Positions 41,222-53,235 of a DNA stretch of 64,000 nt are shown piece by piece. A program made the translations under genes and the position numbers. Each line of letters opens with the position of its first letter. Positions within the stretch are counted from its first letter, which is position 1. Under the pieces are notes generated by a model. That model saw nothing but the letters and a program-made list of their open reading frames with translations. It was not told where the DNA came from and did not search any database. The DNA is from Karstenula rhodostoma CBS 690.94 (Eukaryota > Ascomycota > Dothideomycetes > Pleosporales > Didymosphaeriaceae), in the NCBI GenBank assembly GCA_010093485.1, contig MU001510.1:699709-763708 (forward strand). Reading direction: 5' to 3'.

Positions 41222-42169
41222 CTAATCTTCCAACATAACAGCAATATCCTCGAAACCACATATCCGTGCCAACTCTACACTATTTACTTGCTGGCCCTCG
41301 GTCCTCCATGCTGACCACCCTCTCAGATCAATGCGTGCGCCTCTTTCTAGTAGAAGCTGCACTAAATCCGCTTGATTACCTGCAATCGCAAAATGGAGTG
41401 CGGTCATGGTTCCAAACAAAACACCATCGCCAGTCTGCTTATCGTTCATAGTCGCAGAGTAATGTGCATCGATCAGTGCGCCTTGGTCAAGGAGGTAATG
41501 TATTGTTTCCCGACGATCCTCGAAGTGCGGCGTTTGGCTGCCAGACGTCGCCTTGGCTTGGGCGTGGGCACATGCGGCATGCGCCAAGACGTTTGTACCC
41601 TTTATAGTACCTCCGTGTGCGACGAGTAGCTTCGTTATCTCGAGAGGCGCGTATGCGACTGCTCGTTGCATGACTGTATGACCGGAAGGGCTGCTTGCAT
41701 TTGGAGATGCGCCGCGGGCGAGACAGTGTTCGACGAGATCAACGTGTTCCAACAGAAGGCTGCAAGAGTCAACTGACAAGTTCAGTTCACACCAGAAGAA
41801 GAGGTTATACCTAATGGCAGGCGGGCAGTATTCGTTCACGGGTCTGTTGATGTCCCACCCGCTGTCGAACAACATGTCCAATATCTCCGTACGGCGCGTT
41901 TTTCGTGTTTGACGTAAGCATGCAGACATGACCGAATCACTGATCTCAAATCCAAGAGGTAGCATCATCTGCACCAAGTCGTTTCGATTATTCTCGACCA
42001 CGTCGCGTAGCGCAGGGCCTTCGTTGAATGCCTTTGACGCATCGGGGCGAAGGCGCGACGGAACTTGAGGGTCTTTCCAGTGTGCGAAAAAAACCTCGAA
42101 TTCCGAAATCGGCTTGTTCTCGTACCCAAGTCTCGCCAGACGGGTTGCTGCCTCTTCGATCGACTCCAT
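41222..42169 (-). CDS. Ankyrin-repeat protein
   Basis: ATG at 42169; one 51-bp intron (41760-41810, GTATAA...TTGCAG) restores PPAISLLLEHVDLVEHCLAR and gives 298 residues. At least four ankyrin repeats can be read: ALRDVVENNRNDLVQMML, LLLEHVDLVEHCLARGASPN, VMQRAVAYAPLEITKLLVAH, and TALHFAIAGNQADLVQLLLE. A further partial one is at the end (VELARICGFEDIAVML). There are no other domains, no signal peptide and no membrane segment. It is a protein-protein interaction scaffold with unknown partner. It lies between the U2 gene and the metabolite cluster and is probably not part of the latter. Confidence 0.85.
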   Translation of the reverse strand: MESIEEAATRLARLGYENKPISEFEVFFAHWKDPQVPSRLRPDASKAFNEGPALRDVVENNRNDLVQMMLPLGFEISDSVMSACLRQTRKTRRTEILDMLFDSGWDINRPVNEYCPPAIRYNLFFWCELNLSVDSCSLLLEHVDLVEHCLARGASPNASSPSGHTVMQRAVAYAPLEITKLLVAHGGTIKGTNVLAHAACAHAQAKATSGSQTPHFEDRRETIHYLLDQGALIDAHYSATMNDKQTGDGVLFGTMTALHFAIAGNQADLVQLLLERGARIDLRGWSAWRTEGQQVNSVELARICGFEDIAVMLED

Positions 42170-42625
42170 GGAAGCAGACACGACAGTAATTGGACTTGCG
42201 GCAAGAATACGGTCGAGTTGTCGCCAATGTACTTATTCTGGTATGCTCGCAGAGGTTCTCTAATTAGATGGACACACTTGAAAAGAGGAAGAAGAAGAGG
42301 GTTTGCTCCCTGAAGCGGTGCGTGGAGTCGGCAGTTGCACGGGGGCGACATGAACGATGCACTGTGTCCAGGCACATGACGTTGTTCAACGCTCCGAATG
42401 CTGTGAACGTGTCTATTCCGTTTGGGGATTGCCACCCGCAGCCGCAGCCCGTGCCCTCGCCCGCACTTGACCTAAGCAGCACCTGGGCACCTGTAATGGT
42501 TCCTACGCCACCTAAGCTCACAAGCTACTGTACATCTCCCGCTTCCCCTCCGCCGCTGTGCTTTTATCCTTCGATCCTCCTCAAATACGTTGCGTGGGGT
42601 TCCACACAGTAGCTAGCCTGCCGCC

Positions 42626-43642
42626 ATGGCTGCTCCTCTCCGCAAAGTCGCTCTCGTTGGGGTAAGCACTGAATTTTATTCCACGGTTCCTCGCTCACCA
42701 AGGCAGGGCTCTGGTCATCTTGGACCGTACATTCTCAAGGCCTTGCAGGCAGATAGCGCCTTTGACGTGACTGTCGTCTCGCGTCAGTCTTCGACGGCCA
42801 ATTTCCCACCAAACACCAACGTTGTCAAAGTCAGCGACGTATACACTAAAGACAAGATTCTTGATGTTTTCAAGGGTCACAATGCCGTCGTGCTATCGCT
42901 CAACTTCGCCGCCGAGTTCCAGCATCACAACATGCTGGTGGATGCTTCAGTCGAGGCAGGCGTCAAGCGGCTCATTCCCTTCATTTGGGGTGGTCGTATT
43001 GATCTCCTAGAGGCACAAAAGTTTTTCCCTATTGCAGCGTCAAAGGCTAGCTTGCTCGACTACGTCAGGTCCAAGGTTGGGAGCGCCCCAGGTTGGGCCA
43101 ATGGTCTCTTCCATGATCTGTAAGCCGAGGCAACCATGCGAACGACTCGACTTTCCATTGCTGACTTCTGAAAAGATGTGTCCAGACAATTTTCTACGGC
43201 TTGGATCCCAAGTCACACTCTACCACCATCTAAGACGAGGGCGACAATAAGTTCTCCGTCACCACTATGGACACGATTGGTCTGGCCGTAACCAAGATCC
43301 TTCGCAAACCTGAGGAGACGGCCGGACAGGACTGTCTACATCTCATCGTTTGAGACGTCCATGAATGAAATACTGGCTGCTTACAAGTCCGCCACTGGCG
43401 TTTCCGGTTGGAAAGTCGCTCACGACAGTGTGGACCAGGGTATTAAGATTACCCAAGAGACAAACAAGACATCCCAAGAATTCATGGATAAGATGCGAGC
43501 CATCGGCCTCTTGGGTCTGCTTGTCGGCGTTAAGAAGGGTCTTGGCGGCGACTTCGCTGCCGAAGGCCTATCAGACATTGAGCTGCTCGAGTTGCCACGC
43601 AGCGATGTGACGGAGACGATAACTCAATTGCTCAAGGGCTGA
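42626..43642 (+). pseudogene. NmrA-like/isoflavone-reductase-type oxidoreductase pseudogene
   Basis: The N-terminal part is intact: VALVG, then a 45-bp intron (42664-42708), then GSGHLGPYILKAL (the NAD(P)-binding GxxGxxG), and the family blocks VVSRQSS and VKRLIPFIWGG. After about 43110 the frame fails: a stop follows WANGLFHDL, the FFD/W region is scrambled, then DNKFSVTTMDTIGLAV appears in another frame, and a one-base shift near 43335 (RTVYISSFETSMNEIL) resumes the C-terminus up to 43642. At least two lesions therefore separate the dinucleotide domain from the substrate domain. Intact relatives reduce or dehydrogenate phenolic or polyketide substrates. Its position at the edge of the PKS cluster suggests a lost tailoring step. 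Confidence 0.78.
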
Positions 43643-44573
43643 CTTTCTTTGGGTGGTCACGTCAGAAGTAGGCTGTGAGCAGTGACGAGATGTAACTTGG
43701 TCAGCCATGATCCGGTCCAGCATGAAAGCATTCGTGGCAAGATGCATCTTTGTACCAGTGTATACATGTTGCATGTCAAGGTGCGACCGATCGGATCCGG
43801 CTAGAGGGATGTGAGCATAGACGCCTCGTTTCTACAGAGCGGCGTAGGTGGTCAACAACAGCTAGATGTAACATGCGAAGCTCGTACATTCTTCAGGATG
43901 AGGTTGCCTGATAAAATCTTGATTGTTGGGCAATTGGAGTTGTACAGAATTCACTAGGAATCATCAAGGTACCTTCTTCTTTCATCCAGGACAGTGTTAC
44001 TTGCCTTGTATTTGCGGCGTGAGTTCAGACCACGCAGCGTACGGGATAACCACGCCAGCTGATGTGTTTGTTTGCCTGGAAAAAGGAAGGAGGGTAAGTA
44101 TCGGTTCGGGAAGCCGCGTATGTGCCACCCTCGGGCAATGGATATTCCCGAACCACACTGTCAGCTCCAGATCTGGAAGATTGCTTGCCAGCAAAACCAA
44201 CAACATTGTGCCGCATGTGATAAGAAGAAACTCGAGTTCCTCGGTGGACCACCCAAAAATTGACCCCTACAATAATGGAATTGCGGCGCAACAACAAGGC
44301 CAAGAAGGCGACTCTGCCTTCGCAGCTGCAGAAGTGGAACTGGCGAATCATCATCACACCTTCCCAACCATCTGAAACACCACGCATGTCTCTCCTTGAC
44401 CCTGTTCTGTATCACGACTGCAGCAATTAATGCAGTTTAGGCAATTACAGCAAGACTGATCATCACCGGTCTAACTGTTGAGCTCCATCGTCAAAAAACG
44501 CATGATTGTCCCTCTCGTGTTCGCCCTCTGCGCTTGGCCAATTTCCAGTCTTATTTTCTTCCTCTCATTCACG
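43643..44573. other. Intergenic, no gene recognised
   Basis: Several overlapping 60-150-codon frames on both strands at 43920-44415 have no domain and no agreeing introns. I treat them as chance or relic sequence. Confidence 0.45.
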
Positions 44574-46116
44574 ATGGCTTCCAGCAACAAGACGACTCCG
44601 AGAATAGTCGAGCTAGCCGCTCAGATTAGCAGTTCCTTCAACAAGCTGCAAAAGAAGCTATCGGCCCAAGGCACGGCAACCCCGTCCTTTGCAGAGAATG
44701 GCCCCAAACTTCTTCCCGATGACGTTTCCAGCCTCAAAGATGCCGTGCTCGATGCAACTGCTGAGCTACACGAGATTCTCCTGGGCCCTCTGCTTTTGCT
44801 CTTCAAGTTCGCCTCTGTAGGTCTTACTAGGACATTCCTACGCTATCTGATGAGCTAATAATTACAGATAGAGAGTCTAGTAACCATCGACGGAGTATGC
44901 CACTACGGAATTCCAGATATGATACCTGCTGAAGGCAAGATTACCTTTGACGCGATCTCTGAAAAAAACAGGCCTAGCAAAATATGCCGTCAGACGCCTT
45001 GTTCGACACACGATCACCATGCGAATCTTTTATGAACCAGAACATGAGGTGATTACACACATCAAAATCTCCAAGTTTTTGACAATTCCGCACGTCAATG
45101 GCTAGGTCGGTTTTGAAGCCAGGGATACCTGGCCCGCTAACACCAGAGTAAGTGTGCAAGTTTCCAGAATAACCTTAGAAAATAGAGGAATGATCTAACA
45201 CATATGGCTTGCCGAAGATCATAGACGCGCTCCAAAAATGGCCCAATTCCCAACTACCGAGCGAAACTGTGAGTTGAGCCGCTTTCTTAGAGTCGACGAT
45301 ACACTCTGTCGCCCATAGCATCTCGAATCTGGATGGAAAAAGTAGAACTCTTGCTGGTTTGTACAGGGTGTTGTTCTTGCGAACGATGGTAAAATAGTGC
45401 TGGAGGTTGTCGCTTCGAACCCCGAGGTGGCGGCGCGTTTTGGAACTAGAATGCAAGCCACCGACCACGTTCCTGGATACGCCATCGAGAATGTTACCAC
45501 GGTCTATGATTGGGCATCCCTAGGTAACGCGACAATTGTAAATGGTATGGGATCTCGGGGCCAAGCTGCCTTCGAGTTGGCGAGGAACTTTAAGAACCTA
45601 AGGTTTATAGTCCAAGACTCCAAGAACACACTCGTAGGCGTGAACTCAACTATCCCATCGGACTTGGCAGGTCAAGTTACGTTTCAAGAACACGAGCTCT
45701 TTGCGCCGCAGGACGCTAAGGCGGATGTCTACTTCTTCCGCATGGTCTTCCGCGGTTTGGGTGACGCTTTGCGACACAGGTTTTGAAGGCGTAAATCCCA
45801 GCTCTTCAACCTGGAGTAAAGATCCTCATTCAAGATGTGGTAACGCCAGATCCAGAAGCCATCCCATTGTGGAAGGATCGAGTTGCAAGGTATGTCGCCG
45901 CGCCTCAAAGCGAATCATGAAACGTGAAAGCGACTACTAACTAAGCCTCATAGGTCAGTGGATTTGGCTCTACAGTGCTTCTCCAACGGTCGTGAACGAT
46001 ACTTGGACGAATGGAAAGCTCTACTTGCTGCGGCTGATGAACGCTTTGTTCTTCATCAGGTATTCGTGCCCAATGACTCCTTGCTGGGTATTATAGAGGT
46101 ACACTGGAAGGCCTGA
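44574..46116 (+). pseudogene. Class I SAM-dependent O-methyltransferase pseudogene
   Basis: Blocks of a fungal polyketide O-methyltransferase occur in order: an N-terminal helical dimerisation region (44574-44820), GLAKYAVRRLVRHTITMRIF near 44970-45030, a C-terminal catalytic domain from about 45397 with VYDWASLGNATIVNG (SAM-binding glycine motif, here NGMGSRG), FIVQDSKN, DVYFFRMVF, and ILIQDVVTPDP...SVDLALQCFSNGRER, ending LLGIIEVHWKA. Breaks: a frameshift at the A7 run near 44960, TGG to TAG in NGWVGF near 45103, a frameshift near 45775, and a stop in KA*IPAL near 45791. Both stops fit C-to-T at CpA (RIP). The middle (45150-45390) is poorly conserved. The methylation step of the cluster would be lost. 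Confidence 0.85.
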
Positions 46117-46921
46117 AAGAATTCTCAAATATCAGACAAAAAACCATGAACTCCGGATGCGTCGGTCATATTCACAATAGAGTTATTACAGACGTGATGG
46201 ACCATGTGGTTGTAGAACTCTTTTTGACTATTTCTTTTTAAGTTCATAATTTCGATCATTGGAGGGTCGCTGCGGGCGCGGCGACAAACGTAGTGAATTA
46301 CCCCCGGCTTTTACAGATATCTCTCTTAAGCCGTCTCCTTCTTGAGTCCTCCGCAGTGTCTCACACGGCAGGTTTCCGCGCCTTAGTAAGAAATTGCGTC
46401 AATTTTGCCCGGGCCCTTAGTTGACGGAGTTTTGTCTAAATCCCTAAGATTCACTCGATTCGCAGGATTGCCTCAAACCCGGTTATTCCTTGTAGATGAT
46501 AAGCCACCTTATATAACCGGGCAACCTACACTGTCCGTTCTCCATTGAGGCAAAATACACATTAGTAGGCATTTCTGGTATTGCAGTTAGTGTTCCCGAT
46601 TAATAGACGCGATGATCCGCCTTGCTCGCTTCTATTTCCGGTCTGTCTCCTATCATGTTGCTCTTGCTAATCACTATCAGGGCTAAAGTACCTTGTATCA
46701 TTATCAAACTCACATAATCCGAAAATCCTAGCCATTCATTTATTGGTTCGCGTAAAAACCACTGCTTTTTACTATGTTCCCCACGCGTCTGTGCATGGGC
46801 GCAGCGTGAAAGTCGCACTAGTCCTTTTTAGCACTGGCGTGATTGCCGTATGTATAAGCTGCGGAGTTAGGGATGTTAGATACTTGGAATCCATTTGCCT
46901 CAAAAACCCAGAGTAAATTCA
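46117..46921. other. Intergenic, no gene recognised
   Basis: The upstream region of the quinone oxidoreductase gene. It has only short frames and no clear repeat or RNA. Confidence 0.45.
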
Positions 46922-48117
46922 ATGCGACGTCTGGGTATCTTCGTCACCACGTTCCACTTTGCAACACGTGTACCTCCACCTCGATTCTACACCACCATCT
47001 CAACAATGGCGTCATCTTCTGTTCCTGCACTCATGAAAGGCGTGCAAATGCAACACACTGGCGGTCCTGAAGTCCTGCAGTACAGGACCGACTTGCCTGT
47101 TCCTTTCCCAGGCGACGGAGAACTCCTTGTCAAGAACGAGTACATTGGCATCAACTACGTAGATGTGTTCGTTTCACTCTCTCGTCAAACCGCTGTTCAT
47201 CTCCCTGACTTCTCAACAGATATTGGCGCATTGGAATGATGGGGACGGCGCCGGAGGGCATCATCGGCCGCGAAGCCGAAGGCAAGATCGTTTCCACCGG
47301 TGCCGGCGATATTGGCGGGTTCAAGGTCGGAGACCGCGTCGTATGGCTCAGCATAGGCAGTTATGCGGAATACACTGCGGTTCCGTCTTCACTGGCTTTC
47401 CCTATTCCTCCCGGTATAGAGCCTGGAATGGCTGCCGCGGCACTCTTACAGGGGCTCTTCGCACTTACTTTGGTTGAAAAGATTGTGCACGTGAAGCAGG
47501 GCGATTGGGCACTTGTTCATGCGGCAGCTGGTGGCGTGGGTCTGTGGCTGTGTCAGCTGCTCAGAGCGCACGGAGCAAAGACCATCGCTACAGCGAGTAC
47601 CACGGAAAAGCTCGCACTTGCAAAGGCCAACGGCGCTGACTACACAATCAACTACAGAGAGGAGCACGATCTGGTCGCCAGGGTTGATGAGATCACTCAG
47701 GGACACGGTGTGGACATCGTGTACGATGGTATTGGAAAAGACCAAACTGAAAACAACGTGCAAGTTGTGGCACAGCATGGCACGATCGTGACGTATGGCG
47801 CTACCGTAAGTATTATCGCTTGTCTTGTCCCGCATCGTGTATGAAGTACTGATACGAGGCAGTCCGGGTTCCCGGGGCAGGTCCCACATGGTCAACTGGT
47901 TGCTAAGAAGGCTCGTTTCGTTGGCCCTGGTCAAAGTTCGCTAATGGGAAACATCGGCGGTGAATTCCAGCAATGGTGCGCGAAGCTCTTCGACACCATG
48001 GCTAAACACAACATTACGATCCGCATCCACCGTAAGTACTCGCTATCCGAGATGCGAAAGGCTCACGAGGATCTTGAAGCAAGAAGAACCACTGGGAAGG
48101 TTCTGGTGACACCTTAG
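46922..48117 (+). CDS. Zeta-crystallin-type NADPH:quinone oxidoreductase (MDR family)
   Basis: Exons 46922-47166, 47220-47805 and 47863-48117 (introns 53 and 57 bp, phases agree) give 361 residues; an internal ATG at 47006 (MASSS) is the alternative start. The extra N-terminus (MRRLGIFVTTFHFATR) is basic and Ser/Thr-rich and could target mitochondria. Motifs: GINYVDVYWR, GIIGREAEGKIVSTG, HAAAGGVGLWLCQL (nucleotide-binding GGVG), and a C-terminal LEARRTTGKVLVTP typical of QOR. It has no zinc ligands, as expected for this subfamily. It transfers hydride from NADPH to quinones or enones. In a PKS cluster the same fold serves as trans-acting enoyl reductase, but the closer match is housekeeping QOR, so membership is uncertain. 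Confidence 0.85.
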
Positions 48118-48412
48118 GTGAGGATCAGATCTTGAGGGACGTACGACAATCCGGCAAGATTTGGTTCAGTGGGTCTTTTCGAACTCTCCATTATGAGCAT
48201 GCAGTGCCACACGATGTCAAGGATTCACATCACAAATTGCATCTCACCGTCAATGGAGGCATTGTCAAGACTTTAAGGATATTTGTTTATGTGGTCGTAT
48301 TTTTAAACTGATCCGCGAATGCACCACATCATGAACCGCACCCATACATGTTGAATGATTGACAGATAGCAGTGGAGAGATCTCAACCCAGATACTGTGG
48401 CGTATCAGCCCG
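48118..48412. other. Intergenic between convergent genes
   Basis: 3' flanks of the quinone oxidoreductase and P450 genes. No terminator or repeat is recognised. Confidence 0.4.
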
Positions 48413-50257
48413 CTAACGCCTGCGCCGGAACATGATCTCTCCCTGCGGGTTCGGAAACTGATTCGTCTGAAACAGCACAGTCTTGGGGCGACCCTCTCCC
48501 TCCTTGAGCTTGAAATCATATGTCTTGAGTAGATGCGCGAGGATGAGCTTGACCTGGTGACTGGCGATCGCGCGGCCGGGACACGCGTGTCGACCAAGGC
48601 CGAACTGCATCTGCTCTGGGGTGATGCTGGTGAGTTGGAACTTCTTCTCGTTGTCAGGCGATGCGTGACGCAGGTTGTAAAAGCGTAGAGGTTCGAAACG
48701 ATCGGGTTCTGGGTACAGCGAATCGTCGAAGTTGGCGGCGACAGTGGGAAAGAAGACAGTAGAGCCTGCGGGGATCTGCGTGCCGTCTTTGAGTGTAAGC
48801 GTCGTCTTTGCTTCGCGCTGGAAGGTGACTGTTTCGTATGAACGTTAGAAAAGCTTCGTGAGTAGATGGAGGGCGACTTACGTGTGAGATGCCCTGCATG
48901 CCGTAGCGTTTCCTTGATGAAGCTGTCAGTCTTCTCTAGCCTGGCCATACTGTCCATAGTCCAGCCGTCGCCCGCTTCTTTCAGGACGGCTTCGGTCTCC
49001 TCACGCAGCACGGTGGTGTATTCAGGATACGTGGCTAGGTTGTAAATGCAATTCGTGATGAGTTGGCTTGTTGTGTTGACGCTTAGGGCGCCGAGGATAA
49101 GCTGCAGGATCGCATGGAGATGCGGGTCATTCTTGTCCTTTGGATCGCTTGCATCGTCACGTATCCATTCGATCGAGTCCACGGGCTTCTTGTAATTCTC
49201 AGTTTTCTCTTTCTCGACTTTTTCCGCGAGTATAGGTGCGAGGAGCTCTTGTGCACGACGGTTGCAGCGCCAGACGTCGCGAAGCTCGGGGATGAACCAT
49301 TGCACCACAGGGCGAAGGGCTGGGTGGAACACGCGCAACTTTGCGGACGACAGGAAAATGTTTCTTGTGTACTGTTGTGACCACGTTAAAGGGTATAGAA
49401 ATTTGCAATAGATAAAAGGTGGCTGCTTACACTGGCACTTATATCGATCCAATCCTTGTTTTTCTCCAGGCCATTGCCAACCAATAGCTTGGTATTTATC
49501 TGGCTTACGAGTCTCAGCACCGTCGGATGCACTTTTATTGGAGTCCAATCTGGATACGTAAGGATCCGTGCTGCAGCATCAATCAATGGTTAAGTACCTT
49601 CACATTTGGGGAACTCGGCGGGAGTCAGAGTATCAGCGCCCTCCTTGGCATCCGCAAACATGGATGCTGTAAATTGCGATTAGCGGCATAGATAAATAAT
49701 AGCAACACTCATTGACTTACGCAAATGCTTGTTAAGGTCTTTATGAAGACCTTTGTGGACGTAGTCCAGCTTCCACTTCTCAACAGGCCACAGATACGGT
49801 CCGATGAAGAACTAAGTTGGAATCAGTGTTCTGCCAAGTCAAAGTGCAAAACGCGTACATTCTGCAAAGCAGAGGGAAACTTGGTGTCAGGCTGCATCTT
49901 CAGCTCATCCAGATAGCGCGCTGGGAGAGCAAGATGGTAACCTTGGCTTGTCCATATCCTGAAAAGCGAGTTTCGATTCTATCGCACTTGTCAGTAACTT
50001 TGTAGCACTCACAGACAGTCCGGGCTTGGGGGACTCACACGACTATATGCCTCTTGTAGAGCATGAGGATTGTCGTGCGACCATCTTTTCTTGTAGTCCC
50101 CTTGGGGCGTATATGTTGGGATGTTATCTTCTTGTCGTTTGGTGAACAGGGAATAGGTCAAGACAAATATGAATGAAATGAGTAATGAGGCAACGGCGAT
50201 GAGCTGCACAAGAGAGCTAGAAGTCACTAACTTGTGTAAAAAGGCCGAAAGAGACAT
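48413..50257 (-). CDS. Cytochrome P450 monooxygenase, cluster P450-1
   Basis: Seven exons can be joined without conflict. Splicing restores successive family blocks: N-terminal membrane anchor (LIAVASLLISFIFVLTYSLF), NSLFRIWTSQGYHLALP, YLDELKMQP, FFIGPYLWPVEKWKLDYVHK, DWTPIKVHPTVLRLVSQ, YTRNIFLSSAKLRVFHP, the I-helix region ILGALSVNTTSQLI (lacking the usual A/G-G-x-D/E-T acid), the K-helix ETLRHAG, and the heme loop FGLGRHACPGRA. Start at ATG 50257. Overall pattern is that of the ent-kaurene-oxidase-like P450 clan used in fungal terpenoid and polyketide pathways. It is ER-bound and would hydroxylate or oxidise the cluster intermediate. Divergent from the MFS gene. Confidence 0.9.
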
Positions 50258-51260
50258 CTTTGAACGTTGTGTGAGGTATCACTGCAGACAACTGCTTTGA
50301 TTTTTGATACCTTCCAAAATCACCACATTTATGGTATGATAGGATTAGCTACAGAATCGATTTGAGAAGGGCAGTGCCGATTGACCCTGTGAACCTCTTC
50401 CATGCCTAGGTGCCTCTCAGGTGATATGAACGGTCAGTATGCAGATGGATTCAGCCATGTCCGTGGGAAGTGCGTCGAAAGAAGGATTGTCCCGGGAGGC
50501 GCGCATGGATTCTAAGCCCAGCATGCAGGGGTTTGAATGCTTTACGCGTCTGCTATGCGAGCGGAGCGATATCAGAATGATAAGATGGATTGCGTGTGGG
50601 AGGGTGAGGTTGACCGCCGTTGTCCGATTGCCTGGAATAGGAATATCGAGCGCAATGACGACGTGGGGTGGAGTTCCCTCGACTGAAACAAGCCGCTCGA
50701 AATGCAATGAGTGCATGGATACATTACGGAATCTAAAATATTGTGGAGGATTGCGCATGCATGTATACCTGGATTTGTCAACAAAACGGGGTTTGTTTGC
50801 GAGATATGCGGAAGTCTAAATGTGCGAGATAGCGAAAGAGCGAGACGGGTTTGGGGTCTCCCATCTACCAAATCCGGTCGCACCGCGTTTGGCGGGTAAT
50901 ATGGCAATGCGGGTTTGGGGTCTCTCATTCCCAAACCCGGTCGCACCGCATTGGGCGGGTGATATAGCAAGGCGGGTTTGGGGTCTCTCACCCCCCAAAC
51001 CCGGTCGCGCCGCATTTGGCAGCCACACATACCCAAACCGATGGGACGCGACCGACATTGCGAACAAAGCATTCGAAAAGATCGACATAGCACGGCAAAA
51101 CGGATTTCGCGCCCTTTACTCCAGCGCTGTCAACACAATATGCTGGTGGTTCAATGCAAATTAAACGGCGAGCCCACTGGATAACACGCTGCGACCTGCA
51201 ACTTGACACTCCCCCGTAACACCACGATTTCCCACAAACCCACGCGTTTCCAACGAAGCT
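50258..51260. other. Divergent promoter region with tandem repeats
   Basis: Lies between P450-1 (minus) and the MFS exporter (plus). It carries the 64-bp repeat array at 50848-51045, which could influence both genes. No gene recognised. Confidence 0.5.
50848..51045 (+). repeat. Three tandem copies of a 62-64-bp unit with internal palindrome
   Basis: Each unit begins GCGGGTTTGGGGTCTC and contains CCCAAACCCGGTCGC, CCGC(A/G)TT(T/G)GGCGGGT and a TATAGCAA-like end. GGGTTTGGGG and CCCAAACCC within a unit can pair as a hairpin. The third copy diverges after GCATTTGGC. It sits 200-400 bp before the MFS start. Confidence 0.85.
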
Positions 51261-53235
51261 ATGGTATCGCAAGAGTTCTCTCGGGCACAGTCGTCCAGTG
51301 CGACTAACCTGGAGAAAAGCGACATGTCTACTGCGTCTCCCGAAGCGGACACTGGAAACAGTTCACCAGGAGAGAACCCCGCGGGAGCTACGCCTACGCC
51401 TCCAGGTGCACCTCAAGCCAAAGAACCTGAATACGCCCATGGATTCATGCTCTTCAACATCTTGGCCGCTCTTACCTTGGTCACTTTTCTCATGCTCCTC
51501 GACGGTACTATTGTTGTTGCCGCCGCTCCGCGCATCACCGATGACTTCAACTCGCTCAACGACATTGGATGGTATGGTGCTGCGTATCAGCTCGGCAGCG
51601 CTGTCTTCCAACCGCTCTCGGGAAAGATTTACATGAATTTTAGGCCACAGGTAAGTCAGTTTGCGTGAGCGCATATTCTAAGTATCAATCACTCACATGT
51701 ATGTGACCCAGTGGACCTTCCTAGCATTCTTCTTCGTTTTTGAGGTCGGCTCTCTGATCTGCGGACTTGCGAATTCCTCCGCAATGTTGATCGTCGGACG
51801 CGTCATTGCAGGTTTGGGAACTTCAGGTATCCTGAACGGTGCGCTCTTGATCATCTCTGAGTGCGCGCCAATGCACAAACGGCCGAGTATGCAACAACGA
51901 TCCCTATTCATTGACTGCGCAGTCTGTTAACCGTCACAGCTCTTATCGGAATTGTCATGGGTATCGGACAACTTGGCCTGGCCAGCGGTCCCTTATTCGG
52001 AGGTCTACTGACTCAATATGCAACTTGGAGATGGTGTAAGTGACCCATTTTGCCACTTCTGTACCAATCATACAGATGCTGAGTGTCACAGGCTTCTATC
52101 TCAATCTTCCCATCGGTGGACTTGTTGCCGCTCAGATGTTCTTTGTGCGCATTCCGATGCAACATCCCCGCCCGCCGCCACTCTCGGTCCTTCGCACGCT
52201 CCACACTAGCCTCGATCTTTTAGGTTTTGCCTTATTTGCTCCGGCTCTGGTGATGCTACTCCTGGCTTTGCAATGGGGCGGTACAGCCTATGCTTGGAAC
52301 AGCTCCCAGATCATTGGTCTCTTCATCGGAGCTGGTGTCACCTTTCTCGTTTTCTTGGGATGGGACTACCACAAGGGATCCGGCGCCCTGCTGCCATTCT
52401 CGATTGCTCGAATAAGGACTGTATGGACAAGCTGCATTGTATACGGGCTATTTATGGGCAACCTGTACACAGCTTCGTATTGGGTTCCTGTGTACTTTCA
52501 AGGTGTGAAAGGAGACTCGCCTACCATGGCGGGTGTTTACATTCTGCCTATGATCATAGCTCATGTCATCGCGGCTCTGAGCTCGGGTCCAATCTGTAAG
52601 TGCGGCGTCAGCTGTGAGATTATGGCGTGCTGATTGAATTAGTAAACGTTGTCGGCTACTACATACCCGTAGCTCTGTTTGCTTCCGTCTTGTTGTCGGT
52701 CGGTAGTGGTCTAATGTCGACTTTCGCACCCGACACTTCCACTGGAAAATGGATCGGCTACCAGATTCTTTACGGCGTTGGTCGCGGTCTTGGTTTACAG
52801 ATGGTAGTTTGCCATATTTCGAGGCGAAGCGATTTCGGGTTGCTGACATCCCTGTAACAGCCAATTCTCGCCGTTCAAAACACAGTGCCACCGCAGCAGA
52901 TGCCTCTTGCTATGGCACTAACTATATTCAGTCAATCGTTTGGCGCAGCCGTTTTCCTCAGTATCGGAGAGCTTATTTTCAGCAACAGCTTCCGTACATT
53001 GCTTTCCAAGGATGCACCCTCCGTGGATGGCCAGAGGGTTGTAGAAGCTGGAGCCACTGCATTCCGTAAATTTGTGTCCGACTCAGAACTTGCGGGCGTT
53101 TTGACTGCCTATGCAAGCAGCATTGACCGGGTTTTCTACATGGCGGCAGCTATGGCAGCTGGTTGCTTCGTGTTCGCCTTTGGTATGGGTTGGAAGAGTC
53201 TCAAGAAGAAGCCGGCCGCACCTTCGAAAGCTTAG
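51261..53235 (+). CDS. MFS exporter, DHA 14-transmembrane family
   Basis: Six exons join in phase to a protein of about 560 residues. A hydrophilic N-terminus (about 65 residues, Ser/Pro-rich) precedes TM1 with the family motif [18 protein letters not shown] (motif D1), then [48 protein letters not shown] (antiporter motif C), and [10 protein letters not shown], and the second half with [10 protein letters not shown] and [10 protein letters not shown]. This is the pattern of fungal secondary-metabolite and toxin exporters that use the proton gradient. A location in the plasma membrane is expected. Its place between the two P450 genes makes it the cluster's efflux pump. Introns have CTAAC/TTAAC branch points. 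No lesion seen. Confidence 0.92.

Noticed and set aside
43923..44415. Overlapping frames up to 150 codons, with a weak C-x2-C pair (HCAACDKKK)
   Set aside because: I considered a Zn2Cys6 relic, but the six-cysteine spacing is absent and no exon structure agrees.
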